DNA of 13,272 bases, taken from assembly GCA_900552875.1 (NCBI GenBank), contig USCS01000023.1:1-13272 (forward strand), given 5' to 3'. The position numbers were made by a program, and so were the translations under genes. Source of the DNA: an uncultured Collinsella sp. (GTDB lineage: Bacteria > Actinomycetota > Coriobacteriia > Coriobacteriales > Coriobacteriaceae). The notes beneath the pieces were generated by a model. It was not told where the DNA came from and made no database searches. It saw only the letters and a list, made by a program, of their open reading frames with translations. How positions within the stretch are numbered: position 1 is the first letter of the stretch; each line of letters starts with the position of its first letter. Shown here one piece after another: positions 7,351-13,272 of the stretch.

Positions 7351-8655
7351 CTAGTCCATTTCTGCCCTGATGAGGTCGAGGGCGCGCTGGCAGTTTTCGC
7401 GGACGGGGCCGAGCATATGCTCGCGCAGGTCCGCCATGCCGGGCAGGTCGGCGTATTCGTCCATGACCTCTTCCATGCAAATGGGTACCTCGTAGGCGAG
7501 GTCCATCATGGTCGCAAAGCAAAACTTCTCGGATAGCCCGGCATCGGTGAGCGTCGCCTCCAGCGTGGGGTCGCCCATACCGTGGTATCGGCGGATAGCG
7601 CCTGGACCGATGCACCTCACACGATTTTCGCCGCCAACGCTCATGGCAAGGCGCGCCCGGCGGCGCATGCGCTCATACGCCAAACCCGACGCGACATCGT
7701 ACATTCGAGCCATCATGGCTGCGCCGTCGTTTCCAAGGAGCAGGGAATAGTTTTTCGCGTGCGCATCCGGTGCGCCGATGATGGCGTTAAAGAAAAGTAT
7801 CTGCGTAAACAGATACAGGTTAAGTTGATGGTGGCTCGTATTTACGAGGAGCTCTTGAATGTCGCGTGTGGTCGGGCCGCCGTCTGCCGTGTACTTTTGG
7901 GCGGGCATCACCCCAAGTGCCTGACAGAGGTCTTCTTGATGTAGGCGCCTGATCGTTCCGTCTTTGACTTTCACGCGGTCATAGCGCTCAACAATGAGGG
8001 CAGGTTCGTCCTCAAACATACGATATTCGACGTTTGCCGTTGCGATGCCGGCGCGCTGGGCGCTTTTCATGCAGACAAACTCATTGAGAGCCTCGAGTTT
8101 AAATCCGATAACGCCATTTTTGAAAATATGCGTCGTGGGCGAGGAGCCCATGCATTCGCACCAGCGGCCGTTTATGAACGCGAGCGCGAACTTGCCCTGG
8201 TTGCCTCCAAGTGACCAACTTTCATCTAGACCCATCCACGATGCATCGCGGTCATCTCTGATCGACTTGAGACGAAGAGCAATTTCGTGGTTGTCTATAG
8301 GGCGGTATTCGCCAGCGCGATGCAGGACGGCGTCGGTATCTTCTTCGGCACAAAACTGCACGCCGCCCGGACAGTCGAGTCCGATATGGCTGAGCAACGC
8401 AACGGGATTGTTGGGCCTAACGTCGAATTCGGCGGCAATCGCTTTTCGTTGGTCCTCGCTGTCGGGTAGAAGGCCAAACAGGTACGGATTCATGACCTGT
8501 TGTCCGTATGTGCGATTCGATACGGGTATGTTGGTCGATAGGGCTGGCCCGTCATAGTCATGATCGTAGGTAAAGCTGATAAGACCGTTCTCATCTTGCG
8601 TGAGCGTTCCAGCAGGCACGCCGCAAATAATGGTCCGAAGTGATGTTCTGGCCAT
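7351..8655 (-). CDS. hipA: HipA-family serine/threonine kinase toxin
   Basis: 434 residues, about the size of E. coli HipA. HipA is a toxin kinase of type II toxin-antitoxin modules; E. coli HipA phosphorylates glutamyl-tRNA synthetase and halts translation, though relatives differ in target. The kinase looks intact: S148 in SLGGNQGK (aligning to autophosphorylated Ser150), Q153 and K155, K179 in THIFK (ATP binding), and D297 and N302 in GAPDAHAKN with D320 in YDVAS for catalysis and metal. The N-terminal ~100 residues are the usual HipA N-domain with NPYLFGLLPD. ATG follows the hipB stop after 3 nt; AAGGGA lies inside the hipB end, so translation is probably coupled. GC content is visibly lower than in clpC or disA. 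The target cannot be inferred. Confidence 0.92.
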   Translation of the reverse strand: MARTSLRTIICGVPAGTLTQDENGLISFTYDHDYDGPALSTNIPVSNRTYGQQVMNPYLFGLLPDSEDQRKAIAAEFDVRPNNPVALLSHIGLDCPGGVQFCAEEDTDAVLHRAGEYRPIDNHEIALRLKSIRDDRDASWMGLDESWSLGGNQGKFALAFINGRWCECMGSSPTTHIFKNGVIGFKLEALNEFVCMKSAQRAGIATANVEYRMFEDEPALIVERYDRVKVKDGTIRRLHQEDLCQALGVMPAQKYTADGGPTTRDIQELLVNTSHHQLNLYLFTQILFFNAIIGAPDAHAKNYSLLLGNDGAAMMARMYDVASGLAYERMRRRARLAMSVGGENRVRCIGPGAIRRYHGMGDPTLEATLTDAGLSEKFCFATMMDLAYEVPICMEEVMDEYADLPGMADLREHMLGPVRENCQRALDLIRAEMD

Positions 8656-8658
8656 TGG

Positions 8659-9126
8659 CTATTTCCCTTCGGGCATGGCTTGGCTAGATGCGTTTGTGGC
8701 AATCGAGACTCCGAGATTGGACATGGCGAAATCGGCGAAGACCTCGTCGTAGAGTGCGGATGTAAAGGGGGCATCTGCAAGAGCCGGAATGGTTGTGCTG
8801 CGACGGTTGCGATGATGAAGACGTTGGGCGTGATGGCGTCTGGAGGTGCTGCAAGGTTGATCAGCATGCGGGGCGTCGACTGGTTGCTCATTTTTCGTTT
8901 CGCCTATATCCCCTTGAGCGGCGAGCGCCAGTCCAAGAGCACCGAAAACTGCCAGCAGCTTGTCGAGCCGAATGCCCGTGGCATCTCCCAGCTCGAGCGA
9001 TGCGAGCAGGCGTTCCGAAACACCGGCTTTTTTAGCGAGGGCGGCACGGGTGATCCCCTGCGCCTCGCGCGCCTGACGCACGTAGATGCCGGCTTGGCGC
9101 GGCGTGGTGATGGGAAGGGTATCCAT
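8659..9126 (-). CDS. hipB: HipB-type antitoxin, XRE-family helix-turn-helix protein
   Basis: 155 residues, starting at an ATG preceded by AGGAG at 7-nt spacing. Residues ~10-70 form an XRE/Cro helix-turn-helix (RQAREAQGITRAALAKKAGVS, then ERLLASLELG and RLDKLLAVFGALGL). In this family HipB binds operators in its own promoter and neutralises HipA. Its position immediately before hipA and the repeated palindromes in front of it support that role. The protein is longer than E. coli HipB (88 aa). The middle, about residues 85-115, is rich in Arg and His and looks out of frame, while residues ~120-155 (ALYDEVFADFAMSNLG) look like normal protein. This could be a real linker or the result of two compensating frameshifts. 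Confidence 0.85.
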   Translation of the reverse strand: MDTLPITTPRQAGIYVRQAREAQGITRAALAKKAGVSERLLASLELGDATGIRLDKLLAVFGALGLALAAQGDIGETKNEQPVDAPHADQPCSTSRRHHAQRLHHRNRRSTTIPALADAPFTSALYDEVFADFAMSNLGVSIATNASSQAMPEGK

Positions 9127-9140
9127 GGCAATCTCCTAAC

Positions 9141-9156
9141 GTGCAGACTTTTGCAT
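9141..9156. promoter_or_regulatory. hipB operator O1
   Basis: On the minus strand it reads ATGCA-AAAGTC-TGCAC, one base off the perfect palindrome ATGCA-N6-TGCAT. It is the copy nearest hipB, between the predicted -10 and the ribosome binding site. With O2 it forms perfect 15-bp inverted arms (9142-9156 against 9168-9182). Confidence 0.75.
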
Positions 9157-9159
9157 CCT

Positions 9160-9188
9160 AGTATGACATGCAAAAGTCTGCATGAAAA
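9160..9188 (-). promoter_or_regulatory. Predicted hipBA promoter
   Basis: On the minus strand TTTTCA (9188-9183) and CATACT (9165-9160) each match the sigma-70 consensus at four of six positions and are exactly 17 nt apart. Operator O2 sits between them. The distance from the -10 to the hipB start is about 34 nt. Confidence 0.5.
9168..9183. promoter_or_regulatory. hipB operator O2
   Basis: ATGCA-AAAGTC-TGCAT, a palindrome with 5-bp arms and a 6-bp spacer. It fills the space between the predicted -35 and -10, so a bound dimer would block RNA polymerase. Centre-to-centre distance to O1 is 27 bp. Confidence 0.78.
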
Positions 9189-9193
9189 GGCCC

Positions 9194-9209
9194 ATGCAAA
9201 ACTCTGCAT
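9194..9209. promoter_or_regulatory. hipB operator O3
   Basis: ATGCA-AAACTC-TGCAT; it differs from O2 by one spacer base over 18 bp (9194-9211 against 9168-9185). It lies upstream of the predicted -35. Its centre is 26 bp from that of O2, so the three sites are about 2.5 helical turns apart. Confidence 0.75.
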
Positions 9210-9245
9210 GAGACCTCATACGGACGTTTAGTTTTGAAGGGTGTT

Positions 9246-9824
9246 TTACAGCACCAAAAAACCCAAGTGTTCCAGCAGGATCTTGAGGCCGATAAGGATG
9301 AGCACGACGCCACCCACGATGGTGGCGGGTTTTTCGTAGCGCGTGCCAAAGGTGTGGCCGATCGCTACGCCGGCAACGGAGAAGATAAACGTTGTGACGC
9401 CGATAAGCGATACAGCGGGAACGATGTAAACCGAGAGCGCCGCAAATGAGATGCCCACGGCCAGGGCGTCGATTGAGGTGGCAATGGCGAGGATCAGGTA
9501 TTCGCCCAGGTCGATTTTTTCGGCATCCTTGCCGTCGCCTTCATCCTCGCCTTCGGTAAAGGCTTCCCACAGCATTTTGCCGCCGATGAAGGCCAAAAGG
9601 ATAAAGGCGATCCAATGGTCGATGGGTCCGATGAAGCCCATGAATTGACTGCCGAGCGCCCATCCGATTACGGGCATGCCGGCCTGAAAGCCGCCAAAGA
9701 ACAGACCGAGCACCACGGCGACTTTAAGGTTGATTTTCTTCATGCCAAGGCCCTTGCAGATGGAAACGGCAAAGGCGTCCATCGAAAGGCCAACGGCGAG
9801 CAACACGAGCTCTGCGAGTCCCAT
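9246..9824 (-). CDS. mntP: Manganese efflux pump MntP
   Basis: Predicted to export Mn(II) across the cytoplasmic membrane. ATG 9824 is chosen because GAGGGAG precedes it and the first membrane helix starts at once (MGLAELVLLAVGLSMDAFAVS); the frame is open further upstream, but that stretch is the riboswitch terminator region. The product has 192 residues (E. coli MntP: 188). Six membrane segments are visible, arranged as two related halves, each with the signature acidic residue: SMDAFAVS in helix 1 and SIDALAVG in helix 4. The loop between helices 3 and 4 is strongly acidic (EGEDEGDGKD). A manganese riboswitch in the leader independently supports the assignment. It is transcribed toward hipB; no convincing terminator lies between them, so readthrough into hipBA is possible. 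Confidence 0.94.
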   Translation of the reverse strand: MGLAELVLLAVGLSMDAFAVSICKGLGMKKINLKVAVVLGLFFGGFQAGMPVIGWALGSQFMGFIGPIDHWIAFILLAFIGGKMLWEAFTEGEDEGDGKDAEKIDLGEYLILAIATSIDALAVGISFAALSVYIVPAVSLIGVTTFIFSVAGVAIGHTFGTRYEKPATIVGGVVLILIGLKILLEHLGFLVL

Positions 9825-9877
9825 AGTCTGGCTCCCTCTCTGCGGGCGGGCCCGCGTGTACCTCTTGGGGGAGTAAC

Positions 9878-9921
9878 AAAAAAGACCCGTGGCGTACGCG
9901 TTGCGCGCACAGCCACGAGTC
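9878..9921 (-). terminator. Intrinsic terminator within the mntP leader (riboswitch expression platform)
   Basis: On the minus strand GACTCGTGGC (9921-9912) pairs fully with GCCACGGGTC (9893-9884), including one G-U wobble. A further 7 bp with another wobble lie inside around a CAA loop, and six T residues follow (9883-9878). Its 5' arm contains the CTCGT that also forms riboswitch helix P1, so the two structures exclude each other. Confidence 0.85.
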
Positions 9922-10012
9922 TCGTTCATTAAGGCAAGCCAGGCCGCATCGGCCAGTGTGTTGACTTACCGCGCCACCGGAGGCGAACCCGATCACGCGA
10001 CTACTCCCTCAT
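9915..10012 (-). ncRNA. yybP-ykoY manganese riboswitch aptamer
   Basis: The minus strand upstream of mntP carries the family's conserved elements in order: a P1 strand ATGAG (10012-10008), GGAGTAG, a GC-rich hairpin region, GTAAGTCAACA, a second hairpin GGCC-gatgc-GGCC, and CTTAATGAACGAGAC closing with the P1 partner CTCGT (9919-9915). This family binds Mn(II) and controls Mn exporters such as MntP. The layout with the overlapping terminator predicts an ON switch: Mn(II) stabilises P1, frees the terminator arm's partner and permits transcription of mntP. The boundaries are approximate; a covariance-model search (Rfam yybP-ykoY) would confirm them. Confidence 0.85.
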
Positions 10013-10026
10013 TTATGCGAATCCCG

Positions 10027-10035
10027 ATGCTACCA
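10027..10035 (-). promoter_or_regulatory. Possible extended -10 of mntP
   Basis: The minus strand reads TGGTAGCAT, an extended -10 (TG-N-TAGCAT) whose predicted start site would be near 10020, just ahead of the riboswitch. No good -35 is seen, which extended -10 promoters can tolerate. A related sequence lies on the plus strand at 10084-10095. Confidence 0.35.
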
Positions 10036-10171
10036 CATAAGCAGCTCATTTGGATTGGGGCTCTCAGCTGTGTTCGCTCATTCTGTAAGCATCGGATTTT
10101 GCGGGCGTCACAGGGGCAAACCGTGAGAAACTTATTGGCGTTTATGGAGCGTATACGATGGGAGCGATGCC

Positions 10172-11239
10172 TTGGATAAGAACGAGCTGCAAAAGCGTAT
10201 GGAACAGGCCATCCGCCTGACGGCACCTGGTCAGCCGATCCGCACCGCCCTCGACATGATCATCGCCGGTCACCTGGGCGCCCTTATCTGCGTCGGCGAC
10301 ACCGAAAACGTGCTCGCTGCCGGTAACGACGGCTTCCCGCTCAATATTTCGTTCACCTCGAACCGCCTGTTCGAGCTTTCCAAGATGGACGGCGCTATCG
10401 TTATCGATGGCGACCTCACCCAGATCCTGCGCGCCAACTTCCACCTCAATCCCGATCCCTCGCTCGCCACGAGTGAGACGGGCATGCGTCACCGCACCGC
10501 CGCTCGCATGTCGGTGCTCACCGATGCCATCGTGATCTCGGTCTCGGCCCGTCGTGCCGTCGTCAACGTGTACGTCCACGGCAAGAGTTACGAGATCCAG
10601 CCCGTCACTACCATCATGAGCTCGGTCAACCAGCTCGTCGCCACGCTCCAGACTACCCGTCAGTCGCTCGATCGCTCCCTGCTGCGCCTGACGGCCCTCG
10701 AGCTCGACGACTACGTCACGCTCGCCGACATCACCGGCATCTTCTCGAGTTTCGAGATCATGCAGCAGGCAAAGACCGAGCTTAAGGATTGCATCGTCAA
10801 GCTGGGTAACCAGGGCAAGCTCGTGCAGATGCAGCTCGAGCAGCTCGCGGGCTCCAGCATGGATACCGAATACGACCTGATGATCCGCGACTACGCAAGC
10901 GATTCCTCTGAGGCCAACGCCGAGAAGATCCGCGCCGAGCTTGCCCGTATGACGCCTAAGGACCTGTCCGACCCGCAGCACGTGGCGGCAGTTCTGGGCT
11001 ATGACGACTTGGACGAGGACTCCGTCATGACGCCGCTGGGCCTGCGCACGCTTTCGCGTGTGTCCGTCGTGCGCGACGGCGTGGCCGAGAAGATCGTCGA
11101 CGAGTACGGCTCACTGCAGGAGCTCATGGACGACATCAGCGAGGATCCGGAGCGCCTGGGCGACTTTGGCGTTAACAACCCTGCCATTCTTGCGGACTCC
11201 CTGTACCGCATGAAGGGCACCAAACAGGGGAACGCATAA
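10172..11239 (+). CDS. disA: Diadenylate cyclase DisA (c-di-AMP synthase, DNA integrity scanning protein)
   Basis: Makes cyclic di-AMP from two ATP; in Bacillus it is an octamer that scans DNA and reports damage. 355 residues. The DAC domain (about 10-140) shows the catalytic DGA at 73-75 and RHR at 106-108 in ETGMRHRTAAR. A helical linker follows (about 150-285), then a C-terminal helix-hairpin-helix DNA-binding region (about 290-350, including GLRTLSRVSVV). The start is a TTG: no in-frame ATG or GTG exists nearby, GGGAG at 10160-10164 is correctly spaced, and MDKNELQ is a plausible beginning. Its stop codon overlaps the ispD start by one base (TAATG), so translation is probably coupled. radA, the usual upstream neighbour, is absent here. 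Confidence 0.95.
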   Translation: MDKNELQKRMEQAIRLTAPGQPIRTALDMIIAGHLGALICVGDTENVLAAGNDGFPLNISFTSNRLFELSKMDGAIVIDGDLTQILRANFHLNPDPSLATSETGMRHRTAARMSVLTDAIVISVSARRAVVNVYVHGKSYEIQPVTTIMSSVNQLVATLQTTRQSLDRSLLRLTALELDDYVTLADITGIFSSFEIMQQAKTELKDCIVKLGNQGKLVQMQLEQLAGSSMDTEYDLMIRDYASDSSEANAEKIRAELARMTPKDLSDPQHVAAVLGYDDLDEDSVMTPLGLRTLSRVSVVRDGVAEKIVDEYGSLQELMDDISEDPERLGDFGVNNPAILADSLYRMKGTKQGNA

Positions 11240-11967
11240 TGGCGCCCGTATGCGCCGTGGTCGTTGCCGGTGGCAGCGGCCAGCGCTTTGGTAACCCCGG
11301 TGGCAAGCAGCTCGTTAACGTGGCGGGCCGTCCGCTCATGAGCTGGTCCATCCGCGCGTTCGATCGGAGCGATAAGGTCGGCCACATCGTCGTGGTTTGC
11401 CCTGCCGAGCGTCGTGCCGAGATGCGCCGCCTGGCCATCGACCCGTTTGACTATGACACGCCCATCAGCTTTGCCGATGCCGGCGCGACCCGCCAGGATT
11501 CCACCCGCGCCGGCGTGCACGCGGTGCCGGCGGGCTTTGAATACGTCGCCATTCACGATGGTGCTCGTCCGCTCATTACGACCGAGGCCATCGACCACGC
11601 GATCGACGTGCTTGTGGGCGACCGCGCCCTCGACGGTGTCGTGTGCGGTCAGCCCGCGATCGACACGCTCAAGATCGTCGATGGCGACAACATCGTCGAG
11701 ACGCCGCCGCGTGAGCTCTACTGGGCTGCGCAGACGCCGCAGATCTTTAGCGTCGATGCTATGAAGCGCGCCCACGCTGCAGCCATTGCCGAGGGCTTTA
11801 TCGGCACCGATGATTCGTCGCTGGTCGAGCGCATGGGCGGGCGCGTCCGCTGTGTCCAGAGCCCGCGCGATAACCTTAAGGTGACGGTGCCCGAGGACCT
11901 GCGTCCCGTAACCGCGATTCTGCTTGGCCGCATGGCCGAGGGAGAGGACCTTCCCCATGTTCAGTAA
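11239..11967 (+). CDS. ispD: 2-C-methyl-D-erythritol 4-phosphate cytidylyltransferase
   Basis: Transfers CMP from CTP to methylerythritol phosphate, the third step of the MEP isoprenoid pathway. 242 residues with a nucleotidyltransferase fold. Landmarks: AVVVAGGSGQRFG with R16 and K23 (matching E. coli R20 and K27) for CTP binding, GATRQDSTRAG at 82-92, HDGARPL at 106-112, AAQTPQIF, TDDSSLVE and NLKVTVPEDL with K214 (E. coli K213). The usual PKQ is GKQ here, a proline-to-glycine change next to the catalytic lysine. The ATG shares its first base with the disA stop and the 3' end overlaps ispF by 11 bp, so it sits inside a tightly coupled operon. Confidence 0.95.
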   Translation: MAPVCAVVVAGGSGQRFGNPGGKQLVNVAGRPLMSWSIRAFDRSDKVGHIVVVCPAERRAEMRRLAIDPFDYDTPISFADAGATRQDSTRAGVHAVPAGFEYVAIHDGARPLITTEAIDHAIDVLVGDRALDGVVCGQPAIDTLKIVDGDNIVETPPRELYWAAQTPQIFSVDAMKRAHAAAIAEGFIGTDDSSLVERMGGRVRCVQSPRDNLKVTVPEDLRPVTAILLGRMAEGEDLPHVQ

Positions 11968-12451
11968 CCTGCGCATTGGCCATGGCTACGACGTTCACCG
12001 TCTGGTGGAGGGGCGTCGATGTATCATCGGCGGTGTCGACATTCCCTACGAGCGCGGCCTGCTGGGCCACTCGGATGCCGATGTGCTCGCGCACGCCTTG
12101 GCCGACGCCATTCTGGGCGCCTGCCGCGGGGGAGACATCGGCAAGCTATTCCCCGATACCGACCCCGCCTATGAGGGTGCCGACTCGATGGTGCTGCTCG
12201 CTCGCGTGATGGACTATGCGCGCGAGTTGGGCTTTGAGTTTGTCGATGCCGATTGCACCATTGCCTGCCAGCAGCCTAAGATCACCCCGCACCGCGATGC
12301 CATGCGCGCCAACCTCGCCCATGCCTTGGGCGTCGATGTCGAAAACGTGGGCGTCGCCGCCACTACGACCGAAAAGCTCGGTTGGGAAGGCCAGGGCGAG
12401 GGAATCGGCGCCTGGGCCGTCTGCCTGCTACAGAAAACCGTTAAGGAGTAA
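11957..12451 (+). CDS. ispF: 2-C-methyl-D-erythritol 2,4-cyclodiphosphate synthase
   Basis: Cyclises CDP-methylerythritol 2-phosphate with loss of CMP, the fifth step of the MEP pathway. From ATG 11957 it has 164 residues, standard for this small homotrimeric enzyme; GGAGAGGA lies 9 nt upstream. Metal ligands are D12, H14 and H46 in GHGYDVHRL and GHSDADVLAHALADA (E. coli D8, H10, H42). IGKLFPDTDP and the C-terminal TTTEKLGWEGQGEGIGAWAV are also diagnostic. It overlaps ispD by 11 bp in another frame and is followed by cysS after 3 nt. The intermediate enzyme IspE is not in this window. Confidence 0.96.
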   Translation: MFSNLRIGHGYDVHRLVEGRRCIIGGVDIPYERGLLGHSDADVLAHALADAILGACRGGDIGKLFPDTDPAYEGADSMVLLARVMDYARELGFEFVDADCTIACQQPKITPHRDAMRANLAHALGVDVENVGVAATTTEKLGWEGQGEGIGAWAVCLLQKTVKE

Positions 12452-12454
12452 CGA

Positions 12455-13272
12455 ATGCGTATCTACAACAGCGCTACCCATAAAAAGGAAGAGTTCCAGC
12501 CCATCGAGTCCGGCAAGGTCCGCATGTATGTGTGCGGCCCCACGGTCTACGACAACATCCACATCGGCAATGCCCGCACGTTCATCAGCTTTGACGTGAT
12601 TCGTCGCTGGCTCATCGCGAGCGGCTACGAGGTCACGTTCGCCCAGAACCTCACCGATGTCGATGACAAGATCATCAAGCGCGCCAACGAGCAGGGCCGC
12701 ACTGCCGCCGAGGTCGCGACGGAGTTCTCCGACAAGTTCATCGGCGTCATGCGCGCCGCCAACGTGCTCGATCCCGATGTGCGCCCCCGCGCCACCAAGG
12801 AGATCGGTCCCATGATCGCCATGATCAAGACGCTCATCGAGCAGGGCCACGCTTACGCCGCCGATAACGGCGACGTGTACTTTGCCGTGCGCAGCGATCC
12901 CAACTATGGTCAGGTCTCGGGCCGCAACATCGATGACCTTATGGTGGGTGCGCGCATCGAGGAGAACGAGGACAAGAACGACCCGCTCGACTTTGCCCTG
13001 TGGAAGGCCGCCAAGCCCGGCGAGCCCAGCTGGCCGAGCCCCTGGGGCGAGGGCCGTCCCGGTTGGCACACCGAGTGCGCCGCCATGGTGCATCGCTACC
13101 TGGGCACTCCGATCGACATCCACGGCGGCGGCTCCGACCTTGCCTTCCCGCATCACGAGAACGAGTGCGCTCAGGCCACCTGCGCCTGGCACCAGGGCTT
13201 CTCCAACACCTGGATGCACACGGGCATGCTGCTGGTAGACGGCGAGAAGATGTCCAAGTCCCGGGGCAACGT
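12455..13272 (+). CDS. cysS: Cysteinyl-tRNA synthetase, N-terminal part (3' truncated by window)
   Basis: Charges tRNA-Cys with cysteine in the cytoplasm. 272 codons are present of the ~460-480 usual for this class I enzyme. AAGGAG at 12443-12448 precedes ATG by 6 nt. The HIGH-like motif HIGN is at 36-39 and KMSKS at 265-269, right at the window edge. Zinc ligands are C27 in MYVCGPTVYD, C208 in WHTECAAM, and H233 and E237 in FPHHENE, each one lower than the E. coli numbers. The anticodon-binding domain lies beyond the window. Only 3 nt follow the ispF stop, placing it in the same operon. Confidence 0.96.
   Translation, partial: MRIYNSATHKKEEFQPIESGKVRMYVCGPTVYDNIHIGNARTFISFDVIRRWLIASGYEVTFAQNLTDVDDKIIKRANEQGRTAAEVATEFSDKFIGVMRAANVLDPDVRPRATKEIGPMIAMIKTLIEQGHAYAADNGDVYFAVRSDPNYGQVSGRNIDDLMVGARIEENEDKNDPLDFALWKAAKPGEPSWPSPWGEGRPGWHTECAAMVHRYLGTPIDIHGGGSDLAFPHHENECAQATCAWHQGFSNTWMHTGMLLVDGEKMSKSRGN

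Noticed and set aside
8490..8891. 133-codon minus-strand frame bridging hipB and hipA
   Set aside because: Not called as a gene because it overlaps both and has no ribosome binding site or motif past its first ~35 residues; its first part is used only as evidence for a possible frameshift in hipB.
9230..9260. Possible mntP terminator (GGTG...CACC around the stop codon)
   Set aside because: Only a 4-bp stem and no U-run on the minus strand; too weak to call.
10999..11976. 325-codon open frame antisense to disA/ispD
   Set aside because: It spans two genes with well-matched plus-strand families and has no motif of its own.
12428..13219. 263-codon open frame antisense to cysS
   Set aside because: cysS on the plus strand has HIGN, KMSKS and all zinc ligands; the antisense frame is a composition artefact.

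Overview
The window is high-GC (roughly 60-65% by eye) and gene-dense. Its proteins look like those of an anaerobic gut actinobacterium of the class Coriobacteriia, most likely Collinsella or a close relative. That placement rests on protein style, the large CoA-dehydratase-activator-like protein, and a disA-ispD-ispF-cysS run with G/C-ending codons; no marker gene was compared. No rRNA, tRNA, CRISPR array, transposase or integrase was seen.

Layout. (1) 1-2716, plus strand: the C-terminal ~680 residues of a large acyl-CoA dehydratase activase-related protein, overlapping a TetR-family regulator gene. (2) 2909-5551, plus: clpC, the AAA+ unfoldase of the ClpCP protease, preceded by a 192-nt gap with two hairpins and a local repeat. 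(3) 5766-7223, plus: pepD, a cytosolic M20-family dipeptidase, flanked by two strong stem-loop terminators. (4) 7351-9126, minus: a hipBA-type toxin-antitoxin module; its promoter is overlaid by three copies of a 16-bp operator, ATGCA-N6-TGCAT. (5) 9246-9824, minus: mntP, a Mn(II) exporter, with a yybP-ykoY manganese riboswitch and an overlapping intrinsic terminator in its leader. (6) 10172 to the right edge, plus: disA, ispD, ispF and cysS, packed with overlaps or 3-nt gaps. They cover c-di-AMP synthesis, two steps of the MEP isoprenoid pathway and cysteinyl-tRNA synthetase. cysS runs off the window just after its KMSKS motif.

How the genes work together. The right-hand cluster is a conserved housekeeping neighbourhood: in many Gram-positives clpC, radA, disA, ispD, ispF and cysS sit together. 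Here clpC and disA are separated by about 4.6 kb holding pepD, hipBA and mntP, and there is no radA. hipBA and mntP run opposite to the rest and each carries its own regulatory DNA or RNA, so this stretch looks like an accessory insertion.

The most interesting regulatory structures are the three-site hipB operator array, the Mn riboswitch whose P1 3' strand is shared with a terminator, and a short ACUCCC element downstream that could pair with either the riboswitch core or the mntP ribosome binding site. All predicted functions come from motif recognition by eye; no database search was run.
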